DNA of 46,167 bases from Candidatus Peribacteraceae bacterium (GCA_028718905.1 JAQUKV010000012.1:1-46167); one strand, 5' to 3'. Shown: positions 14,893 through 22,327, counted from the stretch's first letter. The notes: generated by a model not told the origin, from the sequence alone. Program-made: numbers and translations.

Positions 14893-15075
14893 ATGTCAGA
14901 AGTTGTTTTCCGCGAGAGGGAGTCGGAAGCGGGCAAGTTGATCGGCAACAAGCAGGTCATCTGTCCCAAGTGCGGTGGTGCGATGAAGCGCAAACGCGCC
15001 AAATCGCACCTTTGCGTACGAAACGGGAATGTCGTGCTCGTTAACGGCTCCCTCCAATTCGCGGACCCCTCGTAA
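14893..15075 (+). CDS. Small zinc-ribbon-like protein, 60 aa, SD-led
   Basis: ATG 8 nt after the Shine-Dalgarno GAGGAG; an in-frame GTG at 14884 overlaps that site and is unlikely. The protein has a half-ribbon ICPKCGGAMKRKRAKSHLCVR (C-x2-C-x11-C) preceded by a charged segment and followed by NGNVVLVNG. One more zinc ligand (His) may come from SHLC. It could bind nucleic acid or a ribosome, but no family is recognised. A three-way-junction leader precedes it. The stop lies in a CCCC/GGGG hairpin, and GCCGGTCCC/GGGACCGGC (15098-15134) follows. Confidence 0.55.
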   Translation: MSEVVFRERESEAGKLIGNKQVICPKCGGAMKRKRAKSHLCVRNGNVVLVNGSLQFADPS

Positions 15076-15097
15076 GGGGCTCCTCGTCTGTCAGCGC

Positions 15098-15134
15098 GCC
15101 GGTCCCTCATGTCCATCTGAATGTGGGGACCGGC
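15098..15134 (+). terminator. Hairpin after the zinc-ribbon ORF
   Basis: GCCGGTCCC (15098-15106) pairs perfectly with GGGACCGGC (15126-15134) around a 19-nt loop that has a further CAT/ATG pairing. Lies between this gene and the convergent transposase gene. Confidence 0.6.
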
Positions 15135-15161
15135 AACCTTAAAGAGGCAGGGCATCGATCC

Positions 15162-15719
15162 TCAATGCTCGCGTTCCCACCGACGAGGATTTTGTTGGAT
15201 GTAGTGGCGGATGCGGCGCATTTCCCCGGATGATCGGATGATGCGGTCGTGGTAATTCGTTTGCCAGGCGAAATCCACGCACTCCATGGCATGAATGCGT
15301 TTGGTGCATGCGGATTTGATGTGGTTGATCACCGCGCCCAATGTCCGTGGACGGAATCGGCATAACGGTATCAACGTGGCGACGTTGGTAGAGACGTCCC
15401 GCAGGGACGTCTCTACGGCGGTTACGGCGGTTCGTCCGTGGCGCGGTGGTCCATGAATCGTCACGATCATATGCACGTGGTCGGGCATGATGACCCAACC
15501 ATCGATGGTAACGTACGGTCGCACCATCGGGGTGCGTTGGATTTCGTCTGCGACCACGCATCCCGCGTCATTCAACCCCACGATGCCGTGTCGGATGGTT
15601 CCAAACCACGAATGACGGCCTTCCGTACATATCGTGGCGAAATACCGTCCTGGGGCACCGTAATCCCGACCATGTTGACGGTTGGATACGGTGCGATAGG
15701 TTCCCCTGAAGAGATTCAT
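15162..15719 (-). CDS. REP-associated tyrosine transposase (RAYT, Y1/HUH family)
   Basis: A 185-residue single-strand DNA transposase of the TnpA_REP group. Seen: RYFATICTEGRHSWFG (25-40), HUH motif HVHMIV (81-86), catalytic Tyr156 in NYHDRIIRS, and the C-terminal EMRRIRHYIQQNPRRW typical of RAYTs. RAYTs nick and move palindromic REP sequences. Residues 102-111 are encoded by a perfect 13-bp palindrome (15388-15416) that looks like a REP in frame within the gene, between the HUH motif and the Tyr helix. This may be a tolerated insertion. The gene is intact and alone, as usual for domesticated RAYTs; no Shine-Dalgarno at a usable distance. Confidence 0.88.
   Translation of the reverse strand: MNLFRGTYRTVSNRQHGRDYGAPGRYFATICTEGRHSWFGTIRHGIVGLNDAGCVVADEIQRTPMVRPYVTIDGWVIMPDHVHMIVTIHGPPRHGRTAVTAVETSLRDVSTNVATLIPLCRFRPRTLGAVINHIKSACTKRIHAMECVDFAWQTNYHDRIIRSSGEMRRIRHYIQQNPRRWEREH
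15388..15416. repeat. REP-like perfect palindrome inside the RAYT gene
   Basis: GTAGAGACGTCCC (15388-15400), loop GCA, GGGACGTCTCTAC (15404-15416). The 13-bp stem has no mismatch. The flanks GGTTACGGCGGTT just after it are also repetitive. Confidence 0.85.
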
Positions 15720-15860
15720 GCCTCCATGGTGGATCGTTGAGGTTTTCGACGAAATACCCTGGAAGCACCTCGGCGAGGTAAGTATTTAGATCATGGCTTC
15801 CTTATGCGGTTTTAGACGTTCTGTCATCATATAGAACAGCCTGTACGGTAGAATAGGCAC

Positions 15861-16814
15861 ATGGAGAATAATCGGAAGATCGCAGTGCTCCTGCGCCAGA
15901 TCGCCGCGCTTCTCGAAGAGCAGGGAGTAGCCTTCAAGCCGGCGGCATACCGTCACGCGGCCAAAGTACTCGATGAACTTGAGCGGGATGTTTCCAGTTT
16001 CAAGGATCTCAAGGAGCTGGAGGCGTTGCCGGGCATCGGCGAGAGTATTGCCAAGAAGATTCAGGAGTACCTCAAGACCAAAAGCATCGCGGCGCTCGAC
16101 AAGCTCCTCGGCATGCAGGAAGGTATTCCTCCCGCGCTCATGGAGGTGGAAGGCCTCGGCCCCAAGCGTGCGCGGCAGCTGCAGTCGGCTCTCGGCATTC
16201 AGACAGTTGCCGACCTCATCAAGGCCGCCGAACAGGGGAAACTCAACGGGCTGCCCGGTTTTTCCGAAACGATGCAGGCGAAATTGCTTACGAATGCGAA
16301 ACGGGTGAAGGAGCGCGTCCGGCGCTTTATGCGTGCAGAGGTGAAGGACGATGTGGCTGCGCTTATAAAGAAAATTCGCGGCGTTGGGGGCGTGGAACGG
16401 TGCGCAGTCGCAGGTTCGTTCCGGCGTGAGAAGGAGACCGTGGGGGATTTAGACGTGCTCGTCGTCACCAAGTCGGCGCAGAAGGTCAGTGACGCCATTG
16501 CCAAGCTTTCGATTGTCCGTGATGTCGTGGCACACGGCGGCAAAAAACTCTCCTTCGATTTGAAATCGGGTCTTCGCGTGGATATCCGCTTCGTTGCGCG
16601 CGACCAGTGGGGGGCGGCACTTCTGTATTTCACAGGTTCCAAAGAGCACAACATCGCGCTTCGCAAAAAAGCTATCCAACATGGATGGAAACTGAACGAA
16701 TACGGCCTCTTTTCAGGCCAGAAAATCATCGCCTCCCGCGAGGAGGAAGATATTTATAAAGCACTCGGACATCCGTATGTGGAACCGCAGCAGCGAACCG
16801 AGGTTTTGTCATAA
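15861..16814 (+). CDS. Family X DNA polymerase (PolX core, no PHP domain)
   Basis: A 317-residue PolX-type polymerase for gap filling in repair. Seen: N-terminal helix-hairpin-helix 8-kDa-like domain (1-75; ALPGIGESIAKKI), a second HhH (VEGLGPKRARQL, 96-107), palm motif GSFRREKETVGDLDVLV (185-201) with metal ligands Asp196 and Asp198, third Asp241 in RVDIRF, and thumb motif LLYFTGSKEHNIALRKKA. Typical bacterial PolX is about 570 residues with a C-terminal PHP 3'-5' exonuclease; that domain is absent here, as in the eukaryotic/viral layout. Start: TAGAAT (15849-15854) then 6 nt to the ATG. Confidence 0.92.
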   Translation: MENNRKIAVLLRQIAALLEEQGVAFKPAAYRHAAKVLDELERDVSSFKDLKELEALPGIGESIAKKIQEYLKTKSIAALDKLLGMQEGIPPALMEVEGLGPKRARQLQSALGIQTVADLIKAAEQGKLNGLPGFSETMQAKLLTNAKRVKERVRRFMRAEVKDDVAALIKKIRGVGGVERCAVAGSFRREKETVGDLDVLVVTKSAQKVSDAIAKLSIVRDVVAHGGKKLSFDLKSGLRVDIRFVARDQWGAALLYFTGSKEHNIALRKKAIQHGWKLNEYGLFSGQKIIASREEEDIYKALGHPYVEPQQRTEVLS

Positions 16815-16829
16815 ACGATTGTGCCACCC

Positions 16830-17489
16830 TTATCGCACGTTCACGCTTTTGACCGTACCCGCGATCACCGGTTTGCAGGCCGTTTCGAAAGCGGATTTTT
16901 CCGATGCGAAGACAACGGAGTAGAACTGGTTTCTGCTCGTCACATAGCCGTACTGGCTTGAGCGAATATCACGGTTTTCAATGCGAAATTCTCCTTCGAT
17001 GTGGCTCATAGTCTTCGAAATATCCTTCTGGATGATGCGTACGTTTGCCTGCGAGATTTGCTCGCTCAAGAGTTTCTCAATGGAAGTCTGAAAATCCGCG
17101 TCGAAAGGGAGCATGCGGACGGTCACGACCAGTGCACAACCGGCATTGCTCACGGCGATTTTTGTTCGTTCCGGTTCCAAAACCATTTTCTGGTCCATCA
17201 CGGGCCAATCCGGATACGAGAACGAGATGTCAGAGTCCGTGTACGGTTTTACCGGTTGATCGACAGGGACGGTCGGCGGGATTTTGGCAGGTTGGGATGC
17301 GGGGATGTTGGCCTGGGTACAAGGCAATTCCGGCATGGCTGCGGACGGGTTTCCGTGCTTGATCCACTGGCCGTTCACGCAGAGCCACGCGTCTTCGCCG
17401 GAGGCGGCCCTGAGCCAGAGAGCGAGGCCGACCACTCCTGCAACCATAATCGCCAACGTTATGATCCGGAAGTTGATGATGTTCTTCAT
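16830..17489 (-). CDS. Membrane-anchored hypothetical protein, 219 aa
   Basis: No family recognised. N-terminal membrane helix (about 6-28, FRIITLAIMVAGVVGLALWL), then an exported domain: a Pro-rich linker (IPASQPAKIPPTVPVDQP) and a C-terminal alpha/beta part holding SFSYPDWPVMDQ and SRNQFYSVVFASEKSAFETAC. Three or four cysteines could pair outside the cell. The start at 17489 is selected by a promoter TTGGGA, 17 bp, TATGCT, 7 nt, ATG; the longer ORF upstream would overlap the preceding lipoprotein gene. It lies 19 nt after that lipoprotein gene on the same strand. Confidence 0.65.
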   Translation of the reverse strand: MKNIINFRIITLAIMVAGVVGLALWLRAASGEDAWLCVNGQWIKHGNPSAAMPELPCTQANIPASQPAKIPPTVPVDQPVKPYTDSDISFSYPDWPVMDQKMVLEPERTKIAVSNAGCALVVTVRMLPFDADFQTSIEKLLSEQISQANVRIIQKDISKTMSHIEGEFRIENRDIRSSQYGYVTSRNQFYSVVFASEKSAFETACKPVIAGTVKSVNVR

Positions 17490-17496
17490 GAGGCCA

Positions 17497-17525
17497 AGCA
17501 TAGCCCAATCAATCGCAAATCCCAA
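17497..17525 (-). promoter_or_regulatory. Promoter of the 219-aa membrane protein
   Basis: Minus strand: -35 TTGGGA (17520-17525), 17 bp, -10 TATGCT (17497-17502), then 7 nt to the ATG at 17489. The -35 lies within the 3' end of the preceding gene. Confidence 0.55.
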
Positions 17526-17976
17526 CGAGCATTTCCTGCGGGAATGCATCGGCCTTGAGCGCGGGGCAATCCACCGATCCGTTCCCTTCGTAGACAATAC
17601 GCCAGATGCCGTCTTTGTTGGCAGCAAGGACGAGGCCTCCGGGTGTTCCCTTCGGACCGAAGCGCACACTTGCTCTCGCATGGGTGTCCGTCTGCTTTTC
17701 CATCGTCAGCGAAATTTTCTCTTGTGTGTCGCCGTGGCGCTGGGCCAGCTCCCATGCAATTGCCTCGAAGGCTGACGAGAAGCAGGCTTCCTCCCACATA
17801 CGCAGGCACTTCTGCTTCGGCTCGCACCACTGATATCCGGCAGAGGGGAGGCAGCCGTGCGCATCGCGGTCACCTCCGACGATGGCAGGAGCAGGAGACG
17901 GGGATGCCGGAGCGGGAGTGGCAGAGCAGGCTGCAATCAGCGAACAGACGATCAGGAGGGGGAGGATGCGTTTCAT
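17509..17976 (-). CDS. Cys-rich lipoprotein, 155 aa
   Basis: N-terminal lipoprotein signal MKRILPLLIVCSLIAAC with lipobox LIAAC and lipidated Cys17, followed by the flexible ATPAPASPSPAPA linker. The mature part starts with CLPSAGYQWCEPKQKCLRMWEEAC, a four-Cys motif with Trp-Cys and Trp-Glu-Glu-x-Cys spacing that looks like a small disulfide domain; then an alpha/beta part with IWRIVYEGNGSVDC. I do not recognise the family with confidence. The start at 17976 fits the signal peptide. The region directly upstream (7 nt) is a G/C homopolymer tract of 61 nt, so its promoter cannot be read. Confidence 0.7.
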   Translation of the reverse strand: MKRILPLLIVCSLIAACSATPAPASPSPAPAIVGGDRDAHGCLPSAGYQWCEPKQKCLRMWEEACFSSAFEAIAWELAQRHGDTQEKISLTMEKQTDTHARASVRFGPKGTPGGLVLAANKDGIWRIVYEGNGSVDCPALKADAFPQEMLVGICD

Positions 17977-17981
17977 GGAAA

Positions 17982-18043
<62 letters not shown>

Positions 18044-18056
18044 AAGCAGGAGGGGG

Positions 18057-18243
18057 TGTCCCGCACCAGAACTCGCTTCGCTCGTTCGATGCGGGACATT
18101 GGATCTTCGGCTTTACGCTGCGTCCTTCGGACTTGCGCTCAGCTCGCATTCAACTGTGGCGGACCATGTAGTAAGAGCTTACGGCTGCTTTCACTTGGAT
18201 CCAAGTGGCTTGCCATGTAGTGAGCGAGTCAAGCGAGCTCTAC
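18057..18243. repeat. Group of inverted repeats downstream of tRNA-Ser
   Basis: TGTCCCGCA (18057-18065)/TGCGGGACA (18090-18098); the perfect 16-bp palindrome CACTTGGATCCAAGTG (18192-18207); and CCATGTAGT (18212-18220) with ACTACATGG (18242-18250), whose arm occurs once more at 18164. The last arm ends at the tRNA-encoded CCA. No gene is supported in 17977-18247. Confidence 0.65.
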
Positions 18244-18247
18244 TACA

Positions 18248-18337
18248 TGGCGGAGAGGGGGGGATTCGAACCCCCGAGACCCTTTCAGGTCTACGCGCTT
18301 TCCAAGCGCGCGCACTAGGCCACTATGCGACCTCTCC
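18248..18337 (-). tRNA. tRNA-Ser(GGA)
   Basis: Minus strand, 90 nt with encoded CCA. Acceptor GGAGAGG (18331-18337) pairs with CCTCTCC (18252-18258), discriminator G, CCA at 18248-18250. The anticodon loop is TTGGAAA in stem GCGCGC/GCGCG, giving anticodon GGA. A long variable arm (GACC TGAAA GGGTC region) is typical of tRNA-Ser, and the T arm holds GGTTCGAATCC. Confidence 0.95.
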
Positions 18338-18504
18338 ACAGCGACTACTGTAGCAACGGGAGATGAGCGGAGAAAGACGGATCGGCGAAGAAGTATTCAG
18401 TATGCTGTATGCAGCGGAGATGCGATTCCTTTTTGAAGACCGCATACTGCACACTCATTCCTGCATCCTTTCTCAGGTCTCGAGAAACGGAGAAAGCATT
18501 TGGA

Positions 18505-18732
18505 TCATTCTTTGCTGCACAGGCACCGGCACATTGTTTTGGACCACATGGTCAGTGCTGCGACAAAGGCCAGCAAGGCAAAAGAACCGTTGCTGCTTCC
18601 GAACATCATTCCATTCAGGCCGAAATGCGTGCGGTACACCCCGACGAGAGAGATGACGGTGACCAGGAAGAACAGCAGACAGATGATCCAGTTCAGTGCG
18701 ACACAGGCGCCGGAGCAGGAATAGTTTTTCAT
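18505..18732 (-). CDS. Small two-span membrane protein, 75 aa
   Basis: No family recognised. Two hydrophobic helices (about 11-32, ALNWIICLLFFLVTVISLVGV, and 50-66, FALLAFVAALTMW) joined by a GLNGMMFGSSNG loop, with cysteines near both ends. A promoter TTGTCA (18777-18782), 17 bp, TAGGGT (18754-18759) lies upstream, with a leader of about 15 nt and no Shine-Dalgarno. It is divergent from pheT. The region 18338-18504 on its 3' side holds only a short CAGTATGC-type repeat (18393-18415). Confidence 0.55.
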   Translation of the reverse strand: MKNYSCSGACVALNWIICLLFFLVTVISLVGVYRTHFGLNGMMFGSSNGSFALLAFVAALTMWSKTMCRCLCSKE

Positions 18733-18753
18733 GGAAGAAAGGGGAACCCGGTC

Positions 18754-18782
18754 ACCCTACCAATGTCGCATTCCGTTGACAA
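18754..18782 (-). promoter_or_regulatory. Promoter of the 75-aa membrane protein
   Basis: Minus strand: -35 TTGTCA (18777-18782), 17 bp, extended -10 TGGTAGGGT (hexamer 18754-18759). The ATG is 21 nt downstream at 18732. Confidence 0.5.
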
Positions 18783-18851
18783 TTCCGGCCATCCGGCAAT
18801 TGTGTTCCATCGGTGTTTCGCTCGGGATTCCCTGTGCGCTATGCTTCCGCC

Positions 18852-21221
18852 ATGAAAGTATCACTCGAATGGCTGGCGGATTTCGTCACTTGGAAGGAAA
18901 AGGATCCGCACGTGATCGCGGAACGCCTCACCGCTTCCACGGGCGAGGTGGAGGAAATCGATGCGCAGGGGGCGCAATTGAAAGGATGCTGCGTCGGCAA
19001 AGTCCTTTCGCTTGCCAAACATCCCAATGCGGACCGTCTTTCTGTTTGTGATGTGCAGACCGATCAGGGCAAGAAGCACGTGGTCTGCGGCGGGACGAAT
19101 CTGCGTCTCGGCATGCACGTGGCGTTCGCGCACGTGGGGACGGTGGTTGCGGGACCCGATGGCAAGTCATTTCTCCTTCAAAAGGCCAAAATTCGTGGGG
19201 AAGACAGCGACGGGATGATTTGTTCCTCTCCCGAATTAAAACTTACAGATCGTTTTCCCATGAAGCCTGAACAGGGCAGTCGTCCGGTCATTGATCTGGG
19301 AGACGGCAATGACGGCGTGGGGCGGCCACTCGCTGAATATCTCGGTCTCAACGATGTGATTTTCCACATCGACAATCATGCGATCACCAATCGTCCCGAT
19401 CTCTTCTCGCACGTCGGCGTCGCCCGCGAGTGCGTGACGCTGGGGCTCGCGACATGGAAGAAGGCAATACCGTCGAAATCTCCCGTCTTTCCGAAAATCT
19501 CTCTTCCCTTCGATATCGTTCTCGAGCAGAAGTCGCTCCTTCCCCGCTACCTCGGTTGTGGCATCACGATCGGCGCCCCCGGAGAAACTCCCCCTTGGAT
19601 GAAACGGCGTCTCGAATCACTCGGTTCGCGTTCCCTCAGCCTCCCCATCGACATCACCAACTACGTGATGATGGAGTACGGCGTGCCGCTGCATAGCTTC
19701 GATGCGGACGACCTCGCCGGAGATGTACATGTCCGTTCTTCGACAGAAGGGGATACGATTACCACCCTCGATGAGGTGAAGCGAACGCTGCCGGCGGGAG
19801 CCATCGTGATTCACGATGATCGAGGCATCTTCGACCTCCTGCCGATCATGGGAGGACTCAGAAGTTCCACCAAGCCGACGACCCGTCATATCTACCTTCA
19901 GAGTGTTTCCGCCGACCCTGTTGCCGTGCGTACTGGGATCATCGGGACGGGGCTCAGAACGGAGGCGGCGACGATTTCCGAAAAAGGCATCCCGCCCATC
20001 CGCGCGAAGGAAGCGTTCTTCCGTGCACTTGAACTCTTCCTGACTCTCGTTCCGGGGGCGGCGATCACGTCGAAATTGGTTTCATGGGGCACGGATGGCG
20101 CGCCCAAGCCCATCAAGTTTTCTGCCAAGCAGGCGGAGCGAATCCTCGGCACGACGATACCCGAGAAAACTACGAAGAAGATTCTCATCGATCTGGGATT
20201 CAAAGTCGGTCGCGGAACGGTGACGCCGCCGCTCTGGCGTATCAAAGACATCGCCGGTCCGCACGATCTTGCCGAAGAAATCGGCCGGATCATGGGCTAT
20301 GACCGGATCACACCCGCACTCCCCGTTGCGTCCGTCCGCCTTCCTCCGCGGGAACGCCGCGTTCATCAACTGCGCGACAGTCTCAAGGAGCAGGGCTTTA
20401 CCGAAGTCGTTCCGCTCTCACTGGTCGGCCCCGACCTTCTGGCGAAGTGCGGATTGCAGGCATCGGAAGCCTGTCAGGTGGAAAATGCTCTGGGCGAGGA
20501 GTTGAGTTTGCTCCAGACCTCCACATTGCCGCGCCTGCTGGAGCACGCTTCGCAGAATCTTCTGCAGGTTTCGGATGCCGTTCGCACGTTCACCTGTGCG
20601 CACGTGTTCAACCGGCGCGAAGGAGAATGGCTGGAGTGCGGCATTCTGATCGCGGAGCGCAGGGCATTGCCGCTCTCCGCAACGCCATTTCTGGCCATGA
20701 AGCAACTCGTCGGCGATCAGTTGACGGGTAGCGGCGTCACGCTTGAGCTTCGGGAAGCCGCGACAACTCCCCCGTTCGCCCACCCCGGCCGCAGTGCGGA
20801 GTTTCTTGTGGAAGGGAAAGTGGTCGGTTTGGTCTGCGAGCTCAAGCCAGCCGTCTGTTCGGCATTCGATCTTCCGGGTCGGGCAGCCGTTGTTCTGCTC
20901 GATCTCACGCAGATGCTGGCCCTTCCGTCGCAGCCGGTTATTTTTTCGCCCATTCCGCAGTATCCATCCATTTCGTACGATCTGACAGTGACGCTGGATG
21001 CCTCGCAGAAGAGTGCCGACTTCATCACCAAGGTGCGCAAGAGCTCTCCGCTGCTTGCCGATGTCTCCGTTATCGATCTCTTCGAGGGAAAGCAGCTCCC
21101 GAAGGGGGCGTACAACCTGACCGTGCGGTGCACGTACCGCGCGTCCGATCGCACGCTGACCGAGGAGGAGGTGAAGAGGGAACATGAGAAGATAGGGTTA
21201 GGAATAGGGGGTAGGGCGTAG
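18852..21221 (+). CDS. pheT: Phenylalanine-tRNA ligase beta subunit
   Basis: A 789-residue PheT. Domains in order: N-terminal core, EMAP/tRNA-binding fold (about 39-150; VGKVLSLAKHPNADRLSVCDV), B3/B4 editing domain (about 215-390; LPIDITNYVMMEYGVPLHSFDADDL), B5 (about 415-485; GYDRITPALP just after), class-II-like core, and C-terminal FDX-ACB anticodon domain (PQYPSISYDLTVTLD to the end). It pairs with PheS, which is not in this window. The last residues after REHEKI are GLGIGGRA, encoded by an intergenic GGGTTAGGAATAGGG array, so the usual FDX-ACB end has been replaced. Start: TATGCT (18840-18845) then 6 nt to the ATG. Confidence 0.95.
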   Translation: MKVSLEWLADFVTWKEKDPHVIAERLTASTGEVEEIDAQGAQLKGCCVGKVLSLAKHPNADRLSVCDVQTDQGKKHVVCGGTNLRLGMHVAFAHVGTVVAGPDGKSFLLQKAKIRGEDSDGMICSSPELKLTDRFPMKPEQGSRPVIDLGDGNDGVGRPLAEYLGLNDVIFHIDNHAITNRPDLFSHVGVARECVTLGLATWKKAIPSKSPVFPKISLPFDIVLEQKSLLPRYLGCGITIGAPGETPPWMKRRLESLGSRSLSLPIDITNYVMMEYGVPLHSFDADDLAGDVHVRSSTEGDTITTLDEVKRTLPAGAIVIHDDRGIFDLLPIMGGLRSSTKPTTRHIYLQSVSADPVAVRTGIIGTGLRTEAATISEKGIPPIRAKEAFFRALELFLTLVPGAAITSKLVSWGTDGAPKPIKFSAKQAERILGTTIPEKTTKKILIDLGFKVGRGTVTPPLWRIKDIAGPHDLAEEIGRIMGYDRITPALPVASVRLPPRERRVHQLRDSLKEQGFTEVVPLSLVGPDLLAKCGLQASEACQVENALGEELSLLQTSTLPRLLEHASQNLLQVSDAVRTFTCAHVFNRREGEWLECGILIAERRALPLSATPFLAMKQLVGDQLTGSGVTLELREAATTPPFAHPGRSAEFLVEGKVVGLVCELKPAVCSAFDLPGRAAVVLLDLTQMLALPSQPVIFSPIPQYPSISYDLTVTLDASQKSADFITKVRKSSPLLADVSVIDLFEGKQLPKGAYNLTVRCTYRASDRTLTEEEVKREHEKIGLGIGGRA

Positions 21222-21235
21222 GGAACTAGGGGAAT
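21194..21235. repeat. TAGGG-type 7-8-nt array overlapping the pheT 3' end
   Basis: ATAGGGTTAGGAATAGGG followed by GGTAGGGCGTAGGGAACTAGGGG. The core of 29 nt is repeated almost exactly at 37842-37871 between rpsR and rpsF, and a shorter version is at 39404-39434. It encodes the last pheT residues. Confidence 0.8.
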
Positions 21236-21269
21236 AGCAGAGGTGAAGAGTAGAATGAGCATTCTCCAT

Positions 21270-21806
21270 ATGGCGAGGCCGCGCATTTCCACTGGCACGG
21301 GCGACGACGGAACGACGGGGCTGCTCCGAGGGGAGCGCGTATCGAAATCCGCGCTGCGCATCCATGCCCTTGGGACGATTGATGAACTGAATTCCATCCT
21401 CGGGGTTGTGCTCTCCGAAAACGGTTTACCGGAGGAGCTGCGGCTGCCGATCGAACACGTGCAACGCGCGCTCTTCAATGTGGGTGCGGATATCGCTGCG
21501 TCGGGCGAGCAGAGGCATCGACTTTCGGCGGTCTTTATCGGGGAGCTGGAACAGTGGGGACTTTCCATGGAGTCGTCTCTACCGAAGCTTTCGCATTTTC
21601 TTCTTCCCGGAGGATCCCGCATCGCCGCGCTTCTGCATCAGGCGCGCGCCGTTTGCCGGCGCGCGGAAAGATGGGTCGTTGCGCTCTCGCAAGAAGAACG
21701 CGTGAATCCCGAAGTGCGGGTTTACTTGAACCGTTTGAGCGACTGCCTCTTTCTCGCCGCGCGCATGGCAAATCGCGAAGAAGAACGAATCGAAATTGAA
21801 GTTTAG
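21270..21806 (+). CDS. PduO-type ATP:cob(I)alamin adenosyltransferase
   Basis: A 178-residue PduO/MMAB-family enzyme making adenosylcobalamin from cob(I)alamin and ATP. Seen: ATP-binding TGTGDDGTTGLLRGERVSK near the N-terminus, RIHALGTIDELNS, the later ARAVCRRAERWVV (Arg/Glu active-site helix) and VYLNRLSDCLFLAAR. All family signatures are kept. Possible starts are 21243, 21255 and 21270; 21270 gives the usual distance to the ATP motif and follows a TAGAAT (21253-21258). No B12 enzyme is in the window. The stop overlaps that of the convergent gene by 4 nt. Confidence 0.88.
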   Translation: MARPRISTGTGDDGTTGLLRGERVSKSALRIHALGTIDELNSILGVVLSENGLPEELRLPIEHVQRALFNVGADIAASGEQRHRLSAVFIGELEQWGLSMESSLPKLSHFLLPGGSRIAALLHQARAVCRRAERWVVALSQEERVNPEVRVYLNRLSDCLFLAARMANREEERIEIEV

Positions 21807-22120
21807 AGAGCGGGTCCCTGCGGCAGCCCCAGCACGTTCCAGAAGTTGAGGACGATCAGCAATGTGAAAAACGCGAGGAGCGGTATGCTGATCACAATCA
21901 AAAGCGGCTTCGATACTCCTTCAGTCCGCTTCACGCTGCGGTAGAGACTTGAGCCTCCGTAGAGTGCGGCGACGAGTGCCAACGGCAGATCGGCGATATT
22001 CATCCACCACTGGGGCCAGGCAAGTCCGATTCCGTTTCGCAGGAGCAGATAGCTCACGAAGAAACTTCCGGCGAGCAGGTAGAAGAGGATGGCCGAAAGA
22101 CGATGAAGAAAAGCGGACAT
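21803..22120 (-). CDS. Three-span membrane protein, 105 aa
   Basis: No family recognised. Hydrophobic helices at about 9-27 (AILFYLLAGSFFVSYLLL), 38-55 (WWMNIADLPLALVAALY) and 72-97 (LLIVISIPLLAFFTLLIVLNFW). It starts 10 nt after the rpmH stop on the same strand, where rnpA and yidC are often found; it is too hydrophobic for RnpA and too short for YidC. Convergent with the adenosyltransferase, with the stop codons overlapping. Confidence 0.65.
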   Translation of the reverse strand: MSAFLHRLSAILFYLLAGSFFVSYLLLRNGIGLAWPQWWMNIADLPLALVAALYGGSSLYRSVKRTEGVSKPLLIVISIPLLAFFTLLIVLNFWNVLGLPQGPAL

Positions 22121-22130
22121 GGCACCTATC

Positions 22131-22277
22131 CTACTTCTTTCCTTTCCGTTGCACCACGAGGCGTACGCGGCCTTTCCGTCTGCGGCGGGCGATCACTTTC
22201 TGGCCATCACGCTTCTGCATCCGCTTGAGGAAGCCGTGTTTGCGCATGCGCCGACGCCATCTGAGTTTTCCTTGCAT
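22131..22277 (-). CDS. rpmH: Large ribosomal subunit protein bL34
   Basis: A 48-residue bL34, missed by size-limited gene finding. The family core RRRMRKHGFLKRMQKRDGQKVIARRRRKGRVRL matches the usual RxRxHGFRxRMxTxxGRxVLxRRRxKGRxxL pattern. The N-terminus differs from the usual MKRTFQPS (here MQGKLRW) and the C-terminus has the extra VVQRKGKK. It lies within the 50S exit region, bound to rRNA. Promoter TTGACC (22322-22327), 17 bp, TAGGCT (22299-22304), a leader of about 15 nt, no Shine-Dalgarno. No rnpA or dnaA is adjacent. Confidence 0.93.
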   Translation of the reverse strand: MQGKLRWRRRMRKHGFLKRMQKRDGQKVIARRRRKGRVRLVVQRKGKK

Positions 22278-22298
22278 AGGGGGTTTTGAAGCTGAGAA

Positions 22299-22327
22299 AG
22301 CCTACAGAGCGGCTTACAGGCGGTCAA
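22299..22327 (-). promoter_or_regulatory. rpmH promoter
   Basis: Minus strand: -35 TTGACC (22322-22327), 17 bp, -10 TAGGCT (22299-22304). 21 nt separate the -10 from the ATG. Confidence 0.65.

Noticed and set aside
22131..22327. Replication origin near rpmH
   Set aside because: No dnaA, dnaN or clear cluster of TTATCCACA-type DnaA boxes was recognised.
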